From positions 1,240,501 through 1,304,500 of the forward strand of contig NZ_CP069213.1 in the NCBI RefSeq assembly GCF_016834455.1: DNA of 64,000 bases, read 5' to 3'. Below the pieces are notes generated by a model. That model searched no databases. It saw only the letters and a program-made list of their open reading frames with translations, and was not told the origin of the DNA. This stretch comes from Shewanella litorisediminis. GTDB lineage: Bacteria; Pseudomonadota; Gammaproteobacteria; Enterobacterales; Shewanellaceae. How positions within the stretch are numbered: the first letter of the stretch is position 1; every line of letters starts with the position of its first letter. The translations under genes were made by a program, and so were the position numbers. Below, one piece after another: positions 8,633 through 16,760 of this stretch.

Positions 8633-9490
8633 CTATTGGCGAGCCAAACGATTGTTTTCCGGCAGGTGCTCGAAATCACTGCGAAACGGGTTGATATCCA
8701 GTCCACCACGGCGGGTGTAACGGGCGAATACCGTCAGCTTGCTGCAACCACAGTAGTGTTTGAGATCGGTAAAGATACGCTCAACACATTGCTCGTGGAA
8801 CTCGTTATGCTGGCGGAACGAGATGAGATAGCGCAGCAATTTCTCTCTGTCTATCTTGGGCCCCTGGTAACGGATCATCACACTGCCCCAATCCGGTTGT
8901 GAGGTGATAAGACAGTTTGACTTAAGCAGGTTGGAATTGAGCGTCTCTGCCACCAACTGTTTGTCGTCGGTGCTGTTTTCAAGGTAGTCGGGATTAAAGT
9001 CGTAGTTGTCGACTTCAATGTCCAGATCATCGATACAGGTACCGGGCAGCTCTACAATACGGGCCAGGCCGAAGTGCTTGGGCTCGATAACCTTCACTTT
9101 GACCTCGCCTTTGGCGCACTGGGCCAAGTCCTTTTCCAGGGTGTGGCTGACGTCTTCAACTGAGCCAAAGCGGGTCTGGTTGAAGCTGTTGAGGTACAGC
9201 TTAAAGGATTTGGACTCGATCAGGTTTTCACTGTTCACATCCAACTGAACATCCAGAATGGCCACCATGGGCTTACCCTTGGCGTTCAGCCAGGACAGCT
9301 CATAGCCGGTCCAGAGGTCGGTTCCGTGAAAAGGCAAAGTGCCTGTAAGGGCGATGGCATCCCGATTGAGTTTTCTGGGAACCCCTTGCAGCAGTGATGG
9401 CGCATACTCAGCCTGGTACTCAGTGGCCTGACCCAGGGTCAGCCCCTCAAGCTCGGCGGCACCACTATAGGGATCGTGATTTCGTGTCAT
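8633..9490 (-). CDS. queF: NADPH-dependent 7-cyano-7-deazaguanine reductase QueF
   Basis: Reduces preQ0 to preQ1, the last free-base step before the base is inserted into tRNA and converted to queuosine. It is the long, two-domain (YqcD-type) form: 285 residues from the ATG at 9490 (E. coli about 282). The catalytic Cys193 lies in [13 protein letters not shown], and the substrate-binding ESKS motif is near residue 92. The 9490 start is preferred to an upstream in-frame start because the alignment with the family begins here and a GGAAAGA ribosome-binding site precedes it. It is divergent from syd, as around E. coli syd. Confidence 0.95.
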   Translation of the reverse strand: MTRNHDPYSGAAELEGLTLGQATEYQAEYAPSLLQGVPRKLNRDAIALTGTLPFHGTDLWTGYELSWLNAKGKPMVAILDVQLDVNSENLIESKSFKLYLNSFNQTRFGSVEDVSHTLEKDLAQCAKGEVKVKVIEPKHFGLARIVELPGTCIDDLDIEVDNYDFNPDYLENSTDDKQLVAETLNSNLLKSNCLITSQPDWGSVMIRYQGPKIDREKLLRYLISFRQHNEFHEQCVERIFTDLKHYCGCSKLTVFARYTRRGGLDINPFRSDFEHLPENNRLARQ

Positions 9491-9549
9491 CAAACATCTT
9501 TCCGTGTCAAAATAGGGGCACATTATAACCTAGTTTGGACGGTTCTTAA

Positions 9550-10197
9550 GTGTCTTGTCTGGCAGCACTGACAAAATTTCACGAAATCTACAAGGCGGCC
9601 TTTGTTGAGCGATTGGGTGAACTTCCCCGTTGCTTTACCCATGGCAGGATGTCACCTTGCCTGGCTGATGGCGCAATTGCCGACAGCGAGGCGCCACAGC
9701 CATGGCAGATGGTGCCAAGGCACGAAGCGGCGGTATTCGATAATGTATCCCATGCCATGGGTATTGAATTACACAGTGATATCAACGGCTTTTATGGCCA
9801 TCTCTTCGCCGGTCCACTTCAGTTTGACTCGCCCTGGGGAGAAGGGGAACTGATCCAGATTTGGAACGAAGAGGATTTTGTACTGTTGCAGCAAAACATA
9901 CTCGGTCACCTGATGATGAAAAAGCAGCTGAAGCAGCCCCAGACCTGGTTTATTGGCTTGATTGGCGACGTGGATGAAATGATTTCTGTGAATAATGCCG
10001 ATGGCAGTGTTTGGCGAGAGGTCGCAGGCCAGGAGCCCCATGAACAGTTGGCAGACAGTCTGGAAGCCTTTTTGCAGCAGCTGAACCCGCGGGTGGCACC
10101 CCCTCAGCGCCATGAAGAGTATGCGGTTGCCGCAACGCCCCATCCCGGCATATTTGCCAGTCTCAAGCGAATGTGGCACAACCTGACGGGTCGCTAA
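9550..10197 (+). CDS. syd: SecY-interacting protein Syd
   Basis: Syd is a peripheral inner-membrane protein that binds SecY and is proposed to monitor translocon integrity. The gene starts with GTG and encodes 215 residues, longer than the E. coli protein (181) because of a C-terminal extension (NPRVAPPQRHEEYAVAATPH...). The core (FVERLGELPRCFTHG, GIELHSDINGFYGHLFAGPL, ENFxLLQQNILGHLMMKK-like) matches the family. It is divergent from queF with a 59-base gap and followed by a strong terminator. Confidence 0.93.
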   Translation: MSCLAALTKFHEIYKAAFVERLGELPRCFTHGRMSPCLADGAIADSEAPQPWQMVPRHEAAVFDNVSHAMGIELHSDINGFYGHLFAGPLQFDSPWGEGELIQIWNEEDFVLLQQNILGHLMMKKQLKQPQTWFIGLIGDVDEMISVNNADGSVWREVAGQEPHEQLADSLEAFLQQLNPRVAPPQRHEEYAVAATPHPGIFASLKRMWHNLTGR

Positions 10198-10215
10198 ATG
10201 TCAGTATCAAGAATC

Positions 10216-10241
10216 TAAAAGGCGCCCAAGGGCGCTTTTTT
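10216..10241 (+). terminator. Terminator after syd
   Basis: GCGCCC (10222-10227) pairs with GGGCGC (10230-10235). Flanking A and T runs extend the stem, and a six-T tract follows. Confidence 0.8.
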
Positions 10242-10280
10242 GTTGGCTCGATTCGCTCGATTCGTTGGAGCCGGTCTGTG

Positions 10281-11054
10281 TTATTGATAGTCCCAGGACA
10301 GATTGGACACGATACGGCAGGGCTCACAGCGGAAATGAAACATATCGAGCAGGGGTTCGTCCAAACGCCAGCTCGCGCTGCCACAACGGGGACAGGGGCG
10401 TGCCTGCTCATCCTGTAGACTGGTGCCTCCTACCCGATACAGGTAGTAATAGGTTGGGATTTTGGTGAGGTATTCGATGCGTCCCCTGAGATCCCAGCCA
10501 CGGCGAAACAGATCGCTTCCGACATTACAGAGCTCATCCAATGCAGCAAATTCCGCCTTGGTCGCCGACGCCATCTGTAACTCGTCGCAGGCCTGCCATT
10601 CGGTTTGCCAGCGGATCAACTGCTTGTGATCGCCATTGAAGGTCGCCGGCAACTTGTAAAGCGGGATTGGCAACAGGTTATCGCCACTGCGCACTGGAGA
10701 ACACATGTGCACATAGCTGGTGTAAAGCAACTGCCACTCAGGTGTTTGTGTCGCGCTTTCATTGGCATTGATGTCCTGCCCAAGCAGTTTTTCCCGTGGC
10801 GGAAGCAGCTTGGCATCCGTGAGTCCTTTCAGTGCGGCTTTGGCCCAAGGACTGTTGTGACGGTTGGCCAGACTATCCTGTGCCGGCAGCATCAGGCGGG
10901 CTCTAAATTCACCGTCATTAAAGCTGACGGCAAACTCGCGACCGAGAATTTGTCCGTTGGCGCGCCACGCCTCGAGCAGGTGATTAATGGCATGCTGGGC
11001 CGCGCTGATGGTGGTGTCTGCAAAACACTCAAATCGTACTTCGCAAACAAACAT
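10281..11054 (-). CDS. Zn-ribbon-containing protein, DUF2310 type
   Basis: Encodes 257 residues and ends in a clear zinc ribbon: CPRCG about residue 220, then FRCEPCR about residue 243. The DUF2310 family is annotated only as possibly nucleic-acid-binding and has no established function. The N-terminal two thirds show no catalytic motif I recognise. The start codon overlaps the stop of the upstream 102-residue gene (TGATG), so the two are translationally coupled and probably act together. The 3' end faces the syd terminator. Confidence 0.8.
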   Translation of the reverse strand: MFVCEVRFECFADTTISAAQHAINHLLEAWRANGQILGREFAVSFNDGEFRARLMLPAQDSLANRHNSPWAKAALKGLTDAKLLPPREKLLGQDINANESATQTPEWQLLYTSYVHMCSPVRSGDNLLPIPLYKLPATFNGDHKQLIRWQTEWQACDELQMASATKAEFAALDELCNVGSDLFRRGWDLRGRIEYLTKIPTYYYLYRVGGTSLQDEQARPCPRCGSASWRLDEPLLDMFHFRCEPCRIVSNLSWDYQ

Positions 11055-11362
11055 CAGTGTTTGCCCTCTTCAAGTGTCTTAATGCGTTCATTCAACTGCT
11101 GACACAGGGTTTCAAGCATGGCAACCCGCTGCTGCAGCGCATCAAGCTCTGAGGCTGGTGCGTCTTCTGTTGCTTCGGGGATGGATGTTGTCAGTTTTAC
11201 CTTGTCGGCATGACTGAGTTGCTTGAACTGGGTCAGCCCCTTGATGATGACAGGCATGGGGACGGACTTTGCCAGATTGGCCTTAATGAGGGCAACGCTG
11301 GGCTCCAGTCCTTTCAGTTCTAAAGAACGGGCCACTGCCAGCACCTGCTCAATTTGACTCAT
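11054..11362 (-). CDS. Conserved hypothetical protein with C-terminal coiled coil
   Basis: Encodes 102 residues. The N-terminal half is helical and resembles a small winged-helix or KfrA-like DNA-binding segment (QVLAVARSLELKGLEPSVAL). A charged linker (TEDAPASEL) follows, then a short coiled coil (about residues 70-98, LDALQQRVAMLETLCQQLNE). No family name is certain. It overlaps the downstream Zn-ribbon gene by one base (TGATG), indicating co-expression. A DNA-binding role is only a guess from the shape of the N-terminus. Confidence 0.75.
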   Translation of the reverse strand: MSQIEQVLAVARSLELKGLEPSVALIKANLAKSVPMPVIIKGLTQFKQLSHADKVKLTTSIPEATEDAPASELDALQQRVAMLETLCQQLNERIKTLEEGKH

Positions 11363-11506
11363 AGTTGGTGAAATTCCTTAATAAATGCACAAGCTGAAAA
11401 CATAAGTCTATTTAAAACAATGGATTATATTTTGGCTTGTTTCTTGCTGACCTTTGGCCGCTATGGCTGTGAGTTTATCACAGCGGTCATCATAAGGAGA
11501 AAAGGA

Positions 11507-11863
11507 ATGAAATCAGTTTATTTGGGTTTGATGTTGGCGGGGAGTTTGGCGCTCGGTGGTTGTGTTGTTAATGTAGGTGAGAGTGTCAGCGGTTATCAGG
11601 ATTGGGAAAAAAAGCAGCTTGAGAACAGAGAGCATCTGACTCAACTTAGTCTTGGAATGGACAAGTCCCAGGTACTGGCGTTGATGGGCAATGCCGATTT
11701 TTATGAAGCCTGGCAAGCGGATGGTAAAGACGTTCAGGTGTTTTTCTATCGCACACACAGATTGCACGGCGACGGCAGTACCACCAAAGAAGAATGCACT
11801 CCTGTGATACTGCACAACAATCGCTTGGTTGGCTGGGGCGAAACGGCCTATCGCAAGGGCTGA
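11507..11863 (+). CDS. DUF3192-type small lipoprotein
   Basis: Encodes 118 residues from the ATG at 11507, preceded by an AAGGAG ribosome-binding site; a longer in-frame extension to 11420 lacks one. The N-terminus is a lipoprotein signal with lipobox LGGC (Cys19). The mature part (LSLGMDKSQVLALMGNADFYEA) resembles the SmpA/OmlA-like fold of BamE-type small outer-membrane lipoproteins, consistent with the DUF3192 family. The precise role is unknown. It converges with the DUF2789 gene, the stop codons being about one base apart. Confidence 0.8.
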   Translation: MKSVYLGLMLAGSLALGGCVVNVGESVSGYQDWEKKQLENREHLTQLSLGMDKSQVLALMGNADFYEAWQADGKDVQVFFYRTHRLHGDGSTTKEECTPVILHNNRLVGWGETAYRKG

Positions 11864-11864
11864 T

Positions 11865-12095
11865 TTATTTGCGTAGCCGGGTGTCCAACAGGTCAATCAA
11901 TTCTGACCAGTTGGCATCCACTTCCAGTGACTCTCTTAAAAATCCGGCCTGTGCCGGTGTCCAGAAGTCGGCCTGCCAAATGGCCAGGTCGGCGCCTATT
12001 GTGTGTTTATCAATAAACTGGCTGATGGCCTTATCGCTGCTCTCCAGTCCCAACTGTTCAAATAAATGGCTGAGATCCACGGGGGTCGTATCCAT
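11865..12095 (-). CDS. DUF2789 family small protein
   Basis: Encodes 76 acidic residues (DLSHLFEQLGLESSDKAISQ; WQADFWTPAQAGFLRESL). The ATG at 12095 is chosen because an AGGAGG ribosome-binding site lies directly upstream, making the longer in-frame extension unlikely. The family is a small helical protein of unknown function common in gammaproteobacteria. It is divergent from the GNAT gene. Confidence 0.8.
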   Translation of the reverse strand: MDTTPVDLSHLFEQLGLESSDKAISQFIDKHTIGADLAIWQADFWTPAQAGFLRESLEVDANWSELIDLLDTRLRK

Positions 12096-12229
12096 AGTAT
12101 TCCTCCGACTGACACCATGGGTTAATAATTGATTGCTCGTGCTAAAAAGGCAAACTCGATTAATAATTGCACTTTTTGTAGGGCTTGTTACATTGGTTTG
12201 AGTGTGATCTGGATCAAGGAATAGCAAGA

Positions 12230-12871
12230 GTGGAACACCAGACTCAGGAAAGGTTTCGCGCTGTTTATCTTACGGCGGAGGATTTGAGGGTCGCTGCCTC
12301 AATTCTGTATAACGCATACCATGATGACCCCTTTTTTATGCAAACCCTTGGTTACGATGACAAGGTATCCTATGAGCAAAAGCTCCGGGCAGCCATTCGC
12401 GAAGAACTCAACGAATTATGGCAACAGGAGCAAACACTGGTTGGCTGGTTTGATGAAGACCGCCTCATTGGTATTGCCTGTGTGGTCACTCAGCATGCTC
12501 CTCTGGGCGATGCTAAAAATTGGCACTGGCGCCTCAAAATGCTGCTGGGAACAGGTTGGCAGTCAACCCAGATGATATTGAAGAAAGAGGCCCAGATCCT
12601 GGAACATCTCCCAGGCAAGGCCTGTGGTATTTTGCAATTTATCGCGCTGGCGCCCACCGAGCAGGGTAAAGGTCATGGACAGCAACTGCTCAAAGCGGTG
12701 CAGTCCTGGTGTGACGATCAGCCTGAATTGGATGGCATTGGCGTATTTGTCAGCCAAGCCTCACAAAAACATCTGTTCCAATCCAATGGCTTTGAAAGCA
12801 TTGGGCCTATTCATTTTGATAAGGTGGAAGGCGAACTCATGTTTTATCGCAGGCAGTCCAATGAAGCCTAG
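12230..12871 (+). CDS. GNAT-family N-acetyltransferase
   Basis: Encodes 213 residues from a GTG start at 12230 that has an AAGGA ribosome-binding site; an in-frame TTG at 12185 is less convincing. The acetyl-CoA site is seen as LAPTEQGKGHGQQLLKAVQ (the Q/RxxGxG/A loop), followed by a C-terminal strand VFVSQASQKHLFQSNGFESIG. Substrate unknown. The stop codon overlaps the start of the downstream DUF962 gene by 11 bases, so the two form a coupled pair. Confidence 0.85.
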   Translation: MEHQTQERFRAVYLTAEDLRVAASILYNAYHDDPFFMQTLGYDDKVSYEQKLRAAIREELNELWQQEQTLVGWFDEDRLIGIACVVTQHAPLGDAKNWHWRLKMLLGTGWQSTQMILKKEAQILEHLPGKACGILQFIALAPTEQGKGHGQQLLKAVQSWCDDQPELDGIGVFVSQASQKHLFQSNGFESIGPIHFDKVEGELMFYRRQSNEA

Positions 12872-13172
12872 ATTCAGCAGTTTCAGCGAGTTTTATCCCT
12901 ATTACCTGAGCGAGCATTCCCATCCGCTTTGCCGGGGGCTCCATTACCTGGGTTCTTCACTGGTGCTTATACTGTTATTGGTTTTATTTATCTCGGGTCA
13001 GTGGCAGTGGGCCTGGTTGTTGCCTGTAGTGGGGTATGGATTTGCGTGGATAGGTCACTTTTTTATTGAGAAAAATCGCCCTGCGACATTTCGTCATCCC
13101 TGGTACAGTTTTTTGGGGGATTGGGTAATGTTGTGGGATTTTATCTCCGGTAGACAACGCCAAAATACCTAA
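12861..13172 (+). CDS. Mpo1/DUF962-like membrane protein
   Basis: Encodes 103 residues with two hydrophobic segments (about residues 30-47 and 50-66) and the family signature GHFFIEKNRPATFRHPWYS. The related yeast protein Mpo1 is an iron-dependent dioxygenase in fatty-acid alpha-oxidation; the HxxxEK and His residues that would bind iron are present. Whether the bacterial protein has this activity is unknown. Its start lies within the end of the GNAT gene. Confidence 0.82.
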   Translation: MKPRFSSFSEFYPYYLSEHSHPLCRGLHYLGSSLVLILLLVLFISGQWQWAWLLPVVGYGFAWIGHFFIEKNRPATFRHPWYSFLGDWVMLWDFISGRQRQNT

Positions 13173-13193
13173 TGAGATATATCTCTATAGGTT

Positions 13194-13213
13194 GTGTGAG
13201 ATATATCTCACAC
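13194..13213. promoter_or_regulatory. UvrY/GacA-type palindrome upstream of the first CsrB-like RNA
   Basis: Perfect 20-bp palindrome GTGTGAGATATATCTCACAC, containing the TGTGAG-N6-CTCACA form of the GacA/UvrY/VarA box. A second, partial copy (GAGATATATCTC) lies 24 bp upstream at 13174-13185. Its centre is about 180 bp from the inferred RNA start, the distance typical of activator boxes upstream of rsmY/rsmZ/csrB genes. Confidence 0.75.
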
Positions 13214-13383
13214 GCAGCGTAGGATAATACGGCTAGATTCACTCGAAGTTCGCCGTGATTTTTTCATTTTACTATTAATAATCAGCTGGTTGTCTTTGTT
13301 TCTTTCCCGATGCGTTAATAACGCCGACTGCAGTCAACGCGCCTTGCATCACGTTTTCTCTTTCTGTTTGATAAACTTCAATT

Positions 13384-13840
13384 GCAGTCAGGGAATGGCT
13401 TGCACCACGAAACGAATAAGGATGTTCCTTTTCCATCGGTGCCATTGAAGGTGCCGCACCCGGCAGGACGCGCAGGGACAAACGCCAGCTATGGACGCAT
13501 TGGCGGTAAGGACAGGCAGGACGCCTCAGTCAGGAAGACAGCAGGATATTCTGGACAGGTTCAGGACGAACAGCACCGTTAAGGATTAGCGGTTGATGGA
13601 GTCAGTACTGAAAGGATCAGTACGCAGGACGCGATACGGATAGCGCTCAGGGATGCAGCAGGAACGGTTACCAGGAAGCGACCGGTCAAGGGATTGAGTA
13701 CGTAAGTACATGGACATGGCTTGTATGCCAGGAATACGCTGGATGCGACTAGACGCATGGATGGTGCAGGGAGCACAACTTAGCGGGATAGCTAACAAGG
13801 TAAAAATGGGGCGCGCCTTTAAGACGCGCCCTTTTTCTTT
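13384..13840 (+). ncRNA. csrB: CsrB-type regulatory RNA, first copy
   Basis: RNA of about 455 nt predicted to sequester the translational regulator CsrA. About 26 GGA motifs occur in 450 bases, mostly as CAGGA, AAGGA or CAGGGA, the pattern of CsrA-binding loops. The 3' part (TGGTGCAGGGAGCACAAC, then an AGC-rich helix) resembles the 3' end of E. coli CsrB, and a terminator follows. The 5' end is estimated from a TAAACT -10 element (13372-13377) and the GTCAGGGAATG segment, which recurs near the start of the second copy. Location between the syd side and yqcC-truC matches E. coli csrB. No open frame here looks coding. The start position is uncertain by about 10 bases. Confidence 0.9.
13809..13836 (+). 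terminator. Terminator of the first CsrB-like RNA
   Basis: GGGCGCG (13809-13815) pairs with CGCGCCC (13825-13831), followed by a T5 tract and further T-rich sequence. Confidence 0.9.
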
Positions 13841-13912
13841 GTGTCACCTTTTCATTTGGCTGTCGGGCCGTCGAAGCTACGCTTGGGGCAAAAGACAAAC
13901 TGACTGCATGCA

Positions 13913-13932
13913 GTGTGAGATATTTCTCACAC
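13913..13932. promoter_or_regulatory. UvrY/GacA-type palindrome upstream of the second CsrB-like RNA
   Basis: GTGTGAGATATTTCTCACAC, a 20-bp inverted repeat nearly identical to the one at 13194 (one base differs). A second half-site (TGTGAGAGAT, 13937-13946) lies 23 bp downstream, and a perfect CTGCATGCAG palindrome (13904-13913) abuts it. The centre is about 180 bp from the inferred start of the second RNA. Confidence 0.75.
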
Positions 13933-14100
13933 CTTATGTGAGAGATGCGGGGCTGTGCATAGAATGAATTTCCCAAGTGGAAGCAAATTGTATTTAAAAA
14001 CAGCTAATTACACCGTGTTTCTCAATGTGACATATTTTGGTCAATGATCACATTCGTGTAAACCCCACCCTATATTCGCAGCAATCAGTAAAATTCAAAT

Positions 14101-14546
14101 TGTCGAGGGAATGATGCTGGCAATGGATGCCATATCAGGAAGATGACAGGAACGTCTCCAGGAGCGGAGAACCGATGCAGGATGTGTCGGACAAGGAAGT
14201 AGACCACAGGATGTGCCAACAGGATGTTGGAATAGTGGCAAAGGACGCCAGAGCTCTCCAGGAAGGAAAGTTTGAGTGCCCCGGACGGCGCAAAACATGG
14301 ACGGTTGAGTATGGACACTCATCAAGGATGAAATCAGGACACGCTCATGGACGGAGCAGGCTCGGTCAAGGGATAACCGAGTGAGATGGAAAGTACGCAA
14401 GTACATGGACAAGCAAAGGAAAGCCAGGGACGACGCAGGAAGCAACGCATACGCATGGATGGTGCAGGGAGCACAACAATAGCTGGATGGCTTAACAGGG
14501 AAACAGATGGGTGCGGTTCGAAAGAACCGCACCCTTTCTTATTTTT
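14101..14546 (+). ncRNA. csrB: CsrB-type regulatory RNA, second copy
   Basis: About 445 nt with about 32 GGA motifs, predicted to sequester CsrA. It shares with the first copy a 27-base identical 3' block (13753-13779 and 14451-14477), a 19/20-base block (13697-13716 and 14392-14411), a CGGTCAAGGGAT segment and the start-proximal GAGGGAATG. The interior is otherwise diverged, so the copies are old paralogues rather than a recent duplication. The -10 element TAAAAT (14089-14094) places the start near 14101. An 11-bp terminator hairpin ends it. CsrB versus CsrC naming cannot be decided from the sequence. Confidence 0.9.
14509..14546 (+). terminator. Terminator of the second CsrB-like RNA
   Basis: Perfect 11-bp stem GGGTGCGGTTC / GAACCGCACCC closed by a GAAA tetraloop, followed by TTTCTTATTTTT. 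Confidence 0.92.
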
Positions 14547-14922
14547 AAACTTGTGCGTTTAGACGGTGCAGTCTTAATCAGCCGGGTTGGTGACTGCTCA
14601 TCATTGGCTTAATGCTGCTGTTACTCTGACTTTTTTCTCAAGTCGTGTAATGGGCATTACTAAATGATGGCGGTACTAAGCGCCGTGTAACTAACGCGCT
14701 CTTGCAGGCACTCGATTGTTGCCATGCGGTTGCCGGTTTTCCAACCGCTGATGTTAAGTCCAAAAATAAAGCGGGCCAGTGCCCGCTTTCCAACTCAACT
14801 GCAGTGTGCCGCTTTACATTGCAAATGAACTCGTGATTGAGGTTACAACAGCGGTTGTATTTGCCCCGGGAGTTTCGGCTTTCATATAACTGACGCCTAT
14901 CATTAGCGGCAGCGGACAAAGC
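14547..14922. other. Intergenic region between the csrB locus and the DUF3301 gene
   Basis: About 375 bases with no convincing gene. The only clear element is the minus-strand terminator at 14768-14789. A minus-strand open frame of 93 codons (14638-14919) spans that terminator and has no family resemblance, so it is not called. Confidence 0.5.
14768..14789 (-). terminator. Terminator for the DUF3549-DUF3301 operon
   Basis: AAAGCGGGC / GCCCGCTTT with a four-base loop. On the minus strand it is followed by a T-rich tract (14762-14767 complement). It lies about 135 bases past the DUF3301 stop. Confidence 0.8.
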
Positions 14923-15312
14923 TCAGCGACAGCTACCAGAGCTGCAACTGCTTTTGCTCCCGCAGCCTCCCCCCAACGAGCCCCTTGCTGTCGGGGCCTG
15001 GTGCCATTCTGGCTCGGGAAAAATCGGCCACTCAATTTTTTGAATTTTTTTACCCAACATATGGATGTGGCCACGATATTGATTAATGCCATCGGTTGAA
15101 AATTCAAAAAGATAGCTTGCTTTCCAACCAATGCCTGTACTGGCGCCCAGCGTGGGTTTTGCGCTGAGCTGAGCGATTGCCAGCAATTGTACATTTTGGC
15201 GCTTGGCTTCTTTTTCGGCGAACATTCGGGCAATTTCGGCCATTTGTCTCAATTGCCAAAAAAACGCTGCAATTAAAGCAACGCCAAGGAGTAACAGCAG
15301 GTCGGTCATCAT
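14923..15312 (-). CDS. DUF3301 family membrane-anchored protein
   Basis: Encodes 129 residues. One N-terminal transmembrane helix (about residues 4-20) is followed by a charged helix (MAEIARMFAEKEAKRQN) and a soluble domain (YLFEFSTDGINQYRGHIHMLGKKI) typical of DUF3301, whose function is unknown. The last 16 residues are Gly/Ser/Cys-rich (GGGCGSKSSCSSGSCR, four cysteines), suggesting metal binding or disulfides if this tail is exposed to the periplasm. Its start overlaps the DUF3549 stop (ATGA), so the two are coupled. Confidence 0.83.
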   Translation of the reverse strand: MMTDLLLLLGVALIAAFFWQLRQMAEIARMFAEKEAKRQNVQLLAIAQLSAKPTLGASTGIGWKASYLFEFSTDGINQYRGHIHMLGKKIQKIEWPIFPEPEWHQAPTARGSLGGGCGSKSSCSSGSCR

Positions 15313-16322
15313 GATTTGGTCGCCTTGAACAGTCCGCCGATGGCCAGAGACAGGGCATCGATGCGATTTGGATCCCGGATGGCCATCAGCATGGAAGTGC
15401 GCAGTGCCGGTATAGCCACAATATCAGCAAAGACTTGATTGAAAAAGTCTTGCGGCATCAGCGCCAGGGCTTCAAGGAAGCTTTTGCGACATATGTCATC
15501 CCGCAGAGCCAGCCAATTCCGACCGGCGATGCAAATCAGCACTTCTTCGGTGAGCAATCGTTTTTCGGCCAATGACGCTATGGCCTGCACCGAGGCATCA
15601 GGCTGGCTGCCAAGGGCCCTTAAAAAATAGATGAGGCGTGCATCCCTGTGCTCTTCCAGCCCTGCGAGCAGCGCGTCTTTCACGGCTTCCGGTACCAGCA
15701 CATGCTCCAGACACTGGCATAGCGCTATTTGAACTTCCATCGGGGCGAACTCAAGAGCACGGGCCACCATGGCGGCATGATCCAGTTCACCCAGCCTCAC
15801 ACTGATGTCGGCCAAGCCCTGAAACCCCACGTTAGGCCAGGTGTCCTGTGGCAGTTGGCCCGATAAATACTGAGCGGCAAATTCATACTGGCTGGAGGCC
15901 GAACGCCCGAGATGACGGCGCACCAAGGCATTAAATACCGCGAGTTTCTCCTGCGTGGGCTTGAAGCTGAATGGATGATTGGCCATTTTTTGTTGCTCAT
16001 CTTCGCTCAACGTCCGGGTTAAGTCCTGTCCAAGAGCCTCAAGAATCATGTGAATGAACTGACTGCGCGGCGCAGGGCTCAGCAGACCCCGCTCATCCAG
16101 TGGCAAGCTGATAAACCACACAAAGTGCTGTTCGCTGGCATCCCAAAATACCAGTGCCATTTTGGCGTGTCCCTGAATGGGATAGGGATAAGGAGCCTGC
16201 AACGCTTCAATTTGGGCAAAGGCCATGGCGTCGATATGTTGCACCCGGCGCCCCAGATCGTACACCTGAAACTGGGTCTTGGCGGTGGAAAGAAATTGAC
16301 TGATGCTGGTGATTTCTGCCAT
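15309..16322 (-). CDS. DUF3549 family protein
   Basis: Encodes 337 residues, cytoplasmic, with no signal peptide or membrane helix. The N-terminal half has a beta-rich domain (FQVYDLGRRVQHIDAMAFAQIE; AKMALVFWDASEQHFVWFISLPLDERGLL). The C-terminal half is all-helical and HEAT-like (LADISVRLGELDHAAMVARAL; LAGLEEHRDARLIYFLRAL). The family has no assigned function. It overlaps the DUF3301 gene by four bases and is divergent from yqcC. Confidence 0.83.
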   Translation of the reverse strand: MAEITSISQFLSTAKTQFQVYDLGRRVQHIDAMAFAQIEALQAPYPYPIQGHAKMALVFWDASEQHFVWFISLPLDERGLLSPAPRSQFIHMILEALGQDLTRTLSEDEQQKMANHPFSFKPTQEKLAVFNALVRRHLGRSASSQYEFAAQYLSGQLPQDTWPNVGFQGLADISVRLGELDHAAMVARALEFAPMEVQIALCQCLEHVLVPEAVKDALLAGLEEHRDARLIYFLRALGSQPDASVQAIASLAEKRLLTEEVLICIAGRNWLALRDDICRKSFLEALALMPQDFFNQVFADIVAIPALRTSMLMAIRDPNRIDALSLAIGGLFKATKS

Positions 16323-16421
16323 CTGACTGCGGCCTGTAAAAGAGAGTGTTCCGATGGGGCGCCATTATAGGGTTAAGTGGCGCAAGATGGTACAATTGGC
16401 CTTTTTAGGAGAGTCTTTCCT

Positions 16422-16760
16422 GTGTCCGCTGCCCCCTTGTCTGTGTCTGATGCCCAGTTATTATCACTGCTCGATGAGTTGGAATACGCGCTCAAGTCGG
16501 CCGCACTGTGGCGGGATAAAATGCCATCGACTGAGGCATTGGCGAGTCAGGCGCCATTTGGTTGTGACTTAATGGCTTTTGATGAGTGGTTGCAGTTTAT
16601 CTTTCTGCCAAGATTTCGTGCACTGCTTGAAGCGAAACAACCCCTTCCGTCAGCCATGTGTTTACTGCCCATGGCCCAGCATGTTTGGGGCGCTGACACC
16701 GACAAAGAATCTCTGCTGACTGCGATAGCAAACCTGGATGATGCCGTTAATGGAAAATGA
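16422..16760 (+). CDS. yqcC: YqcC family protein
   Basis: Encodes 112 residues from the GTG at 16422, which has an AGGAGAG ribosome-binding site eight bases upstream; an in-frame ATG at 16377 has none. It is a helical protein (LLDELEYALKSAALW; FLPRFRALLEAKQPLP) of the YqcC family, function unknown, encoded just upstream of truC as in E. coli. It overlaps truC by about 11-23 bases depending on the truC start, so the genes are coupled. Confidence 0.85.
   Translation: MSAAPLSVSDAQLLSLLDELEYALKSAALWRDKMPSTEALASQAPFGCDLMAFDEWLQFIFLPRFRALLEAKQPLPSAMCLLPMAQHVWGADTDKESLLTAIANLDDAVNGK

Noticed and set aside
14085..14532. Open frames on both strands across the second CsrB-like RNA
   Set aside because: The region has GGA-rich, repeat-like composition, a terminator and shared RNA blocks; the encoded peptides have no family resemblance.
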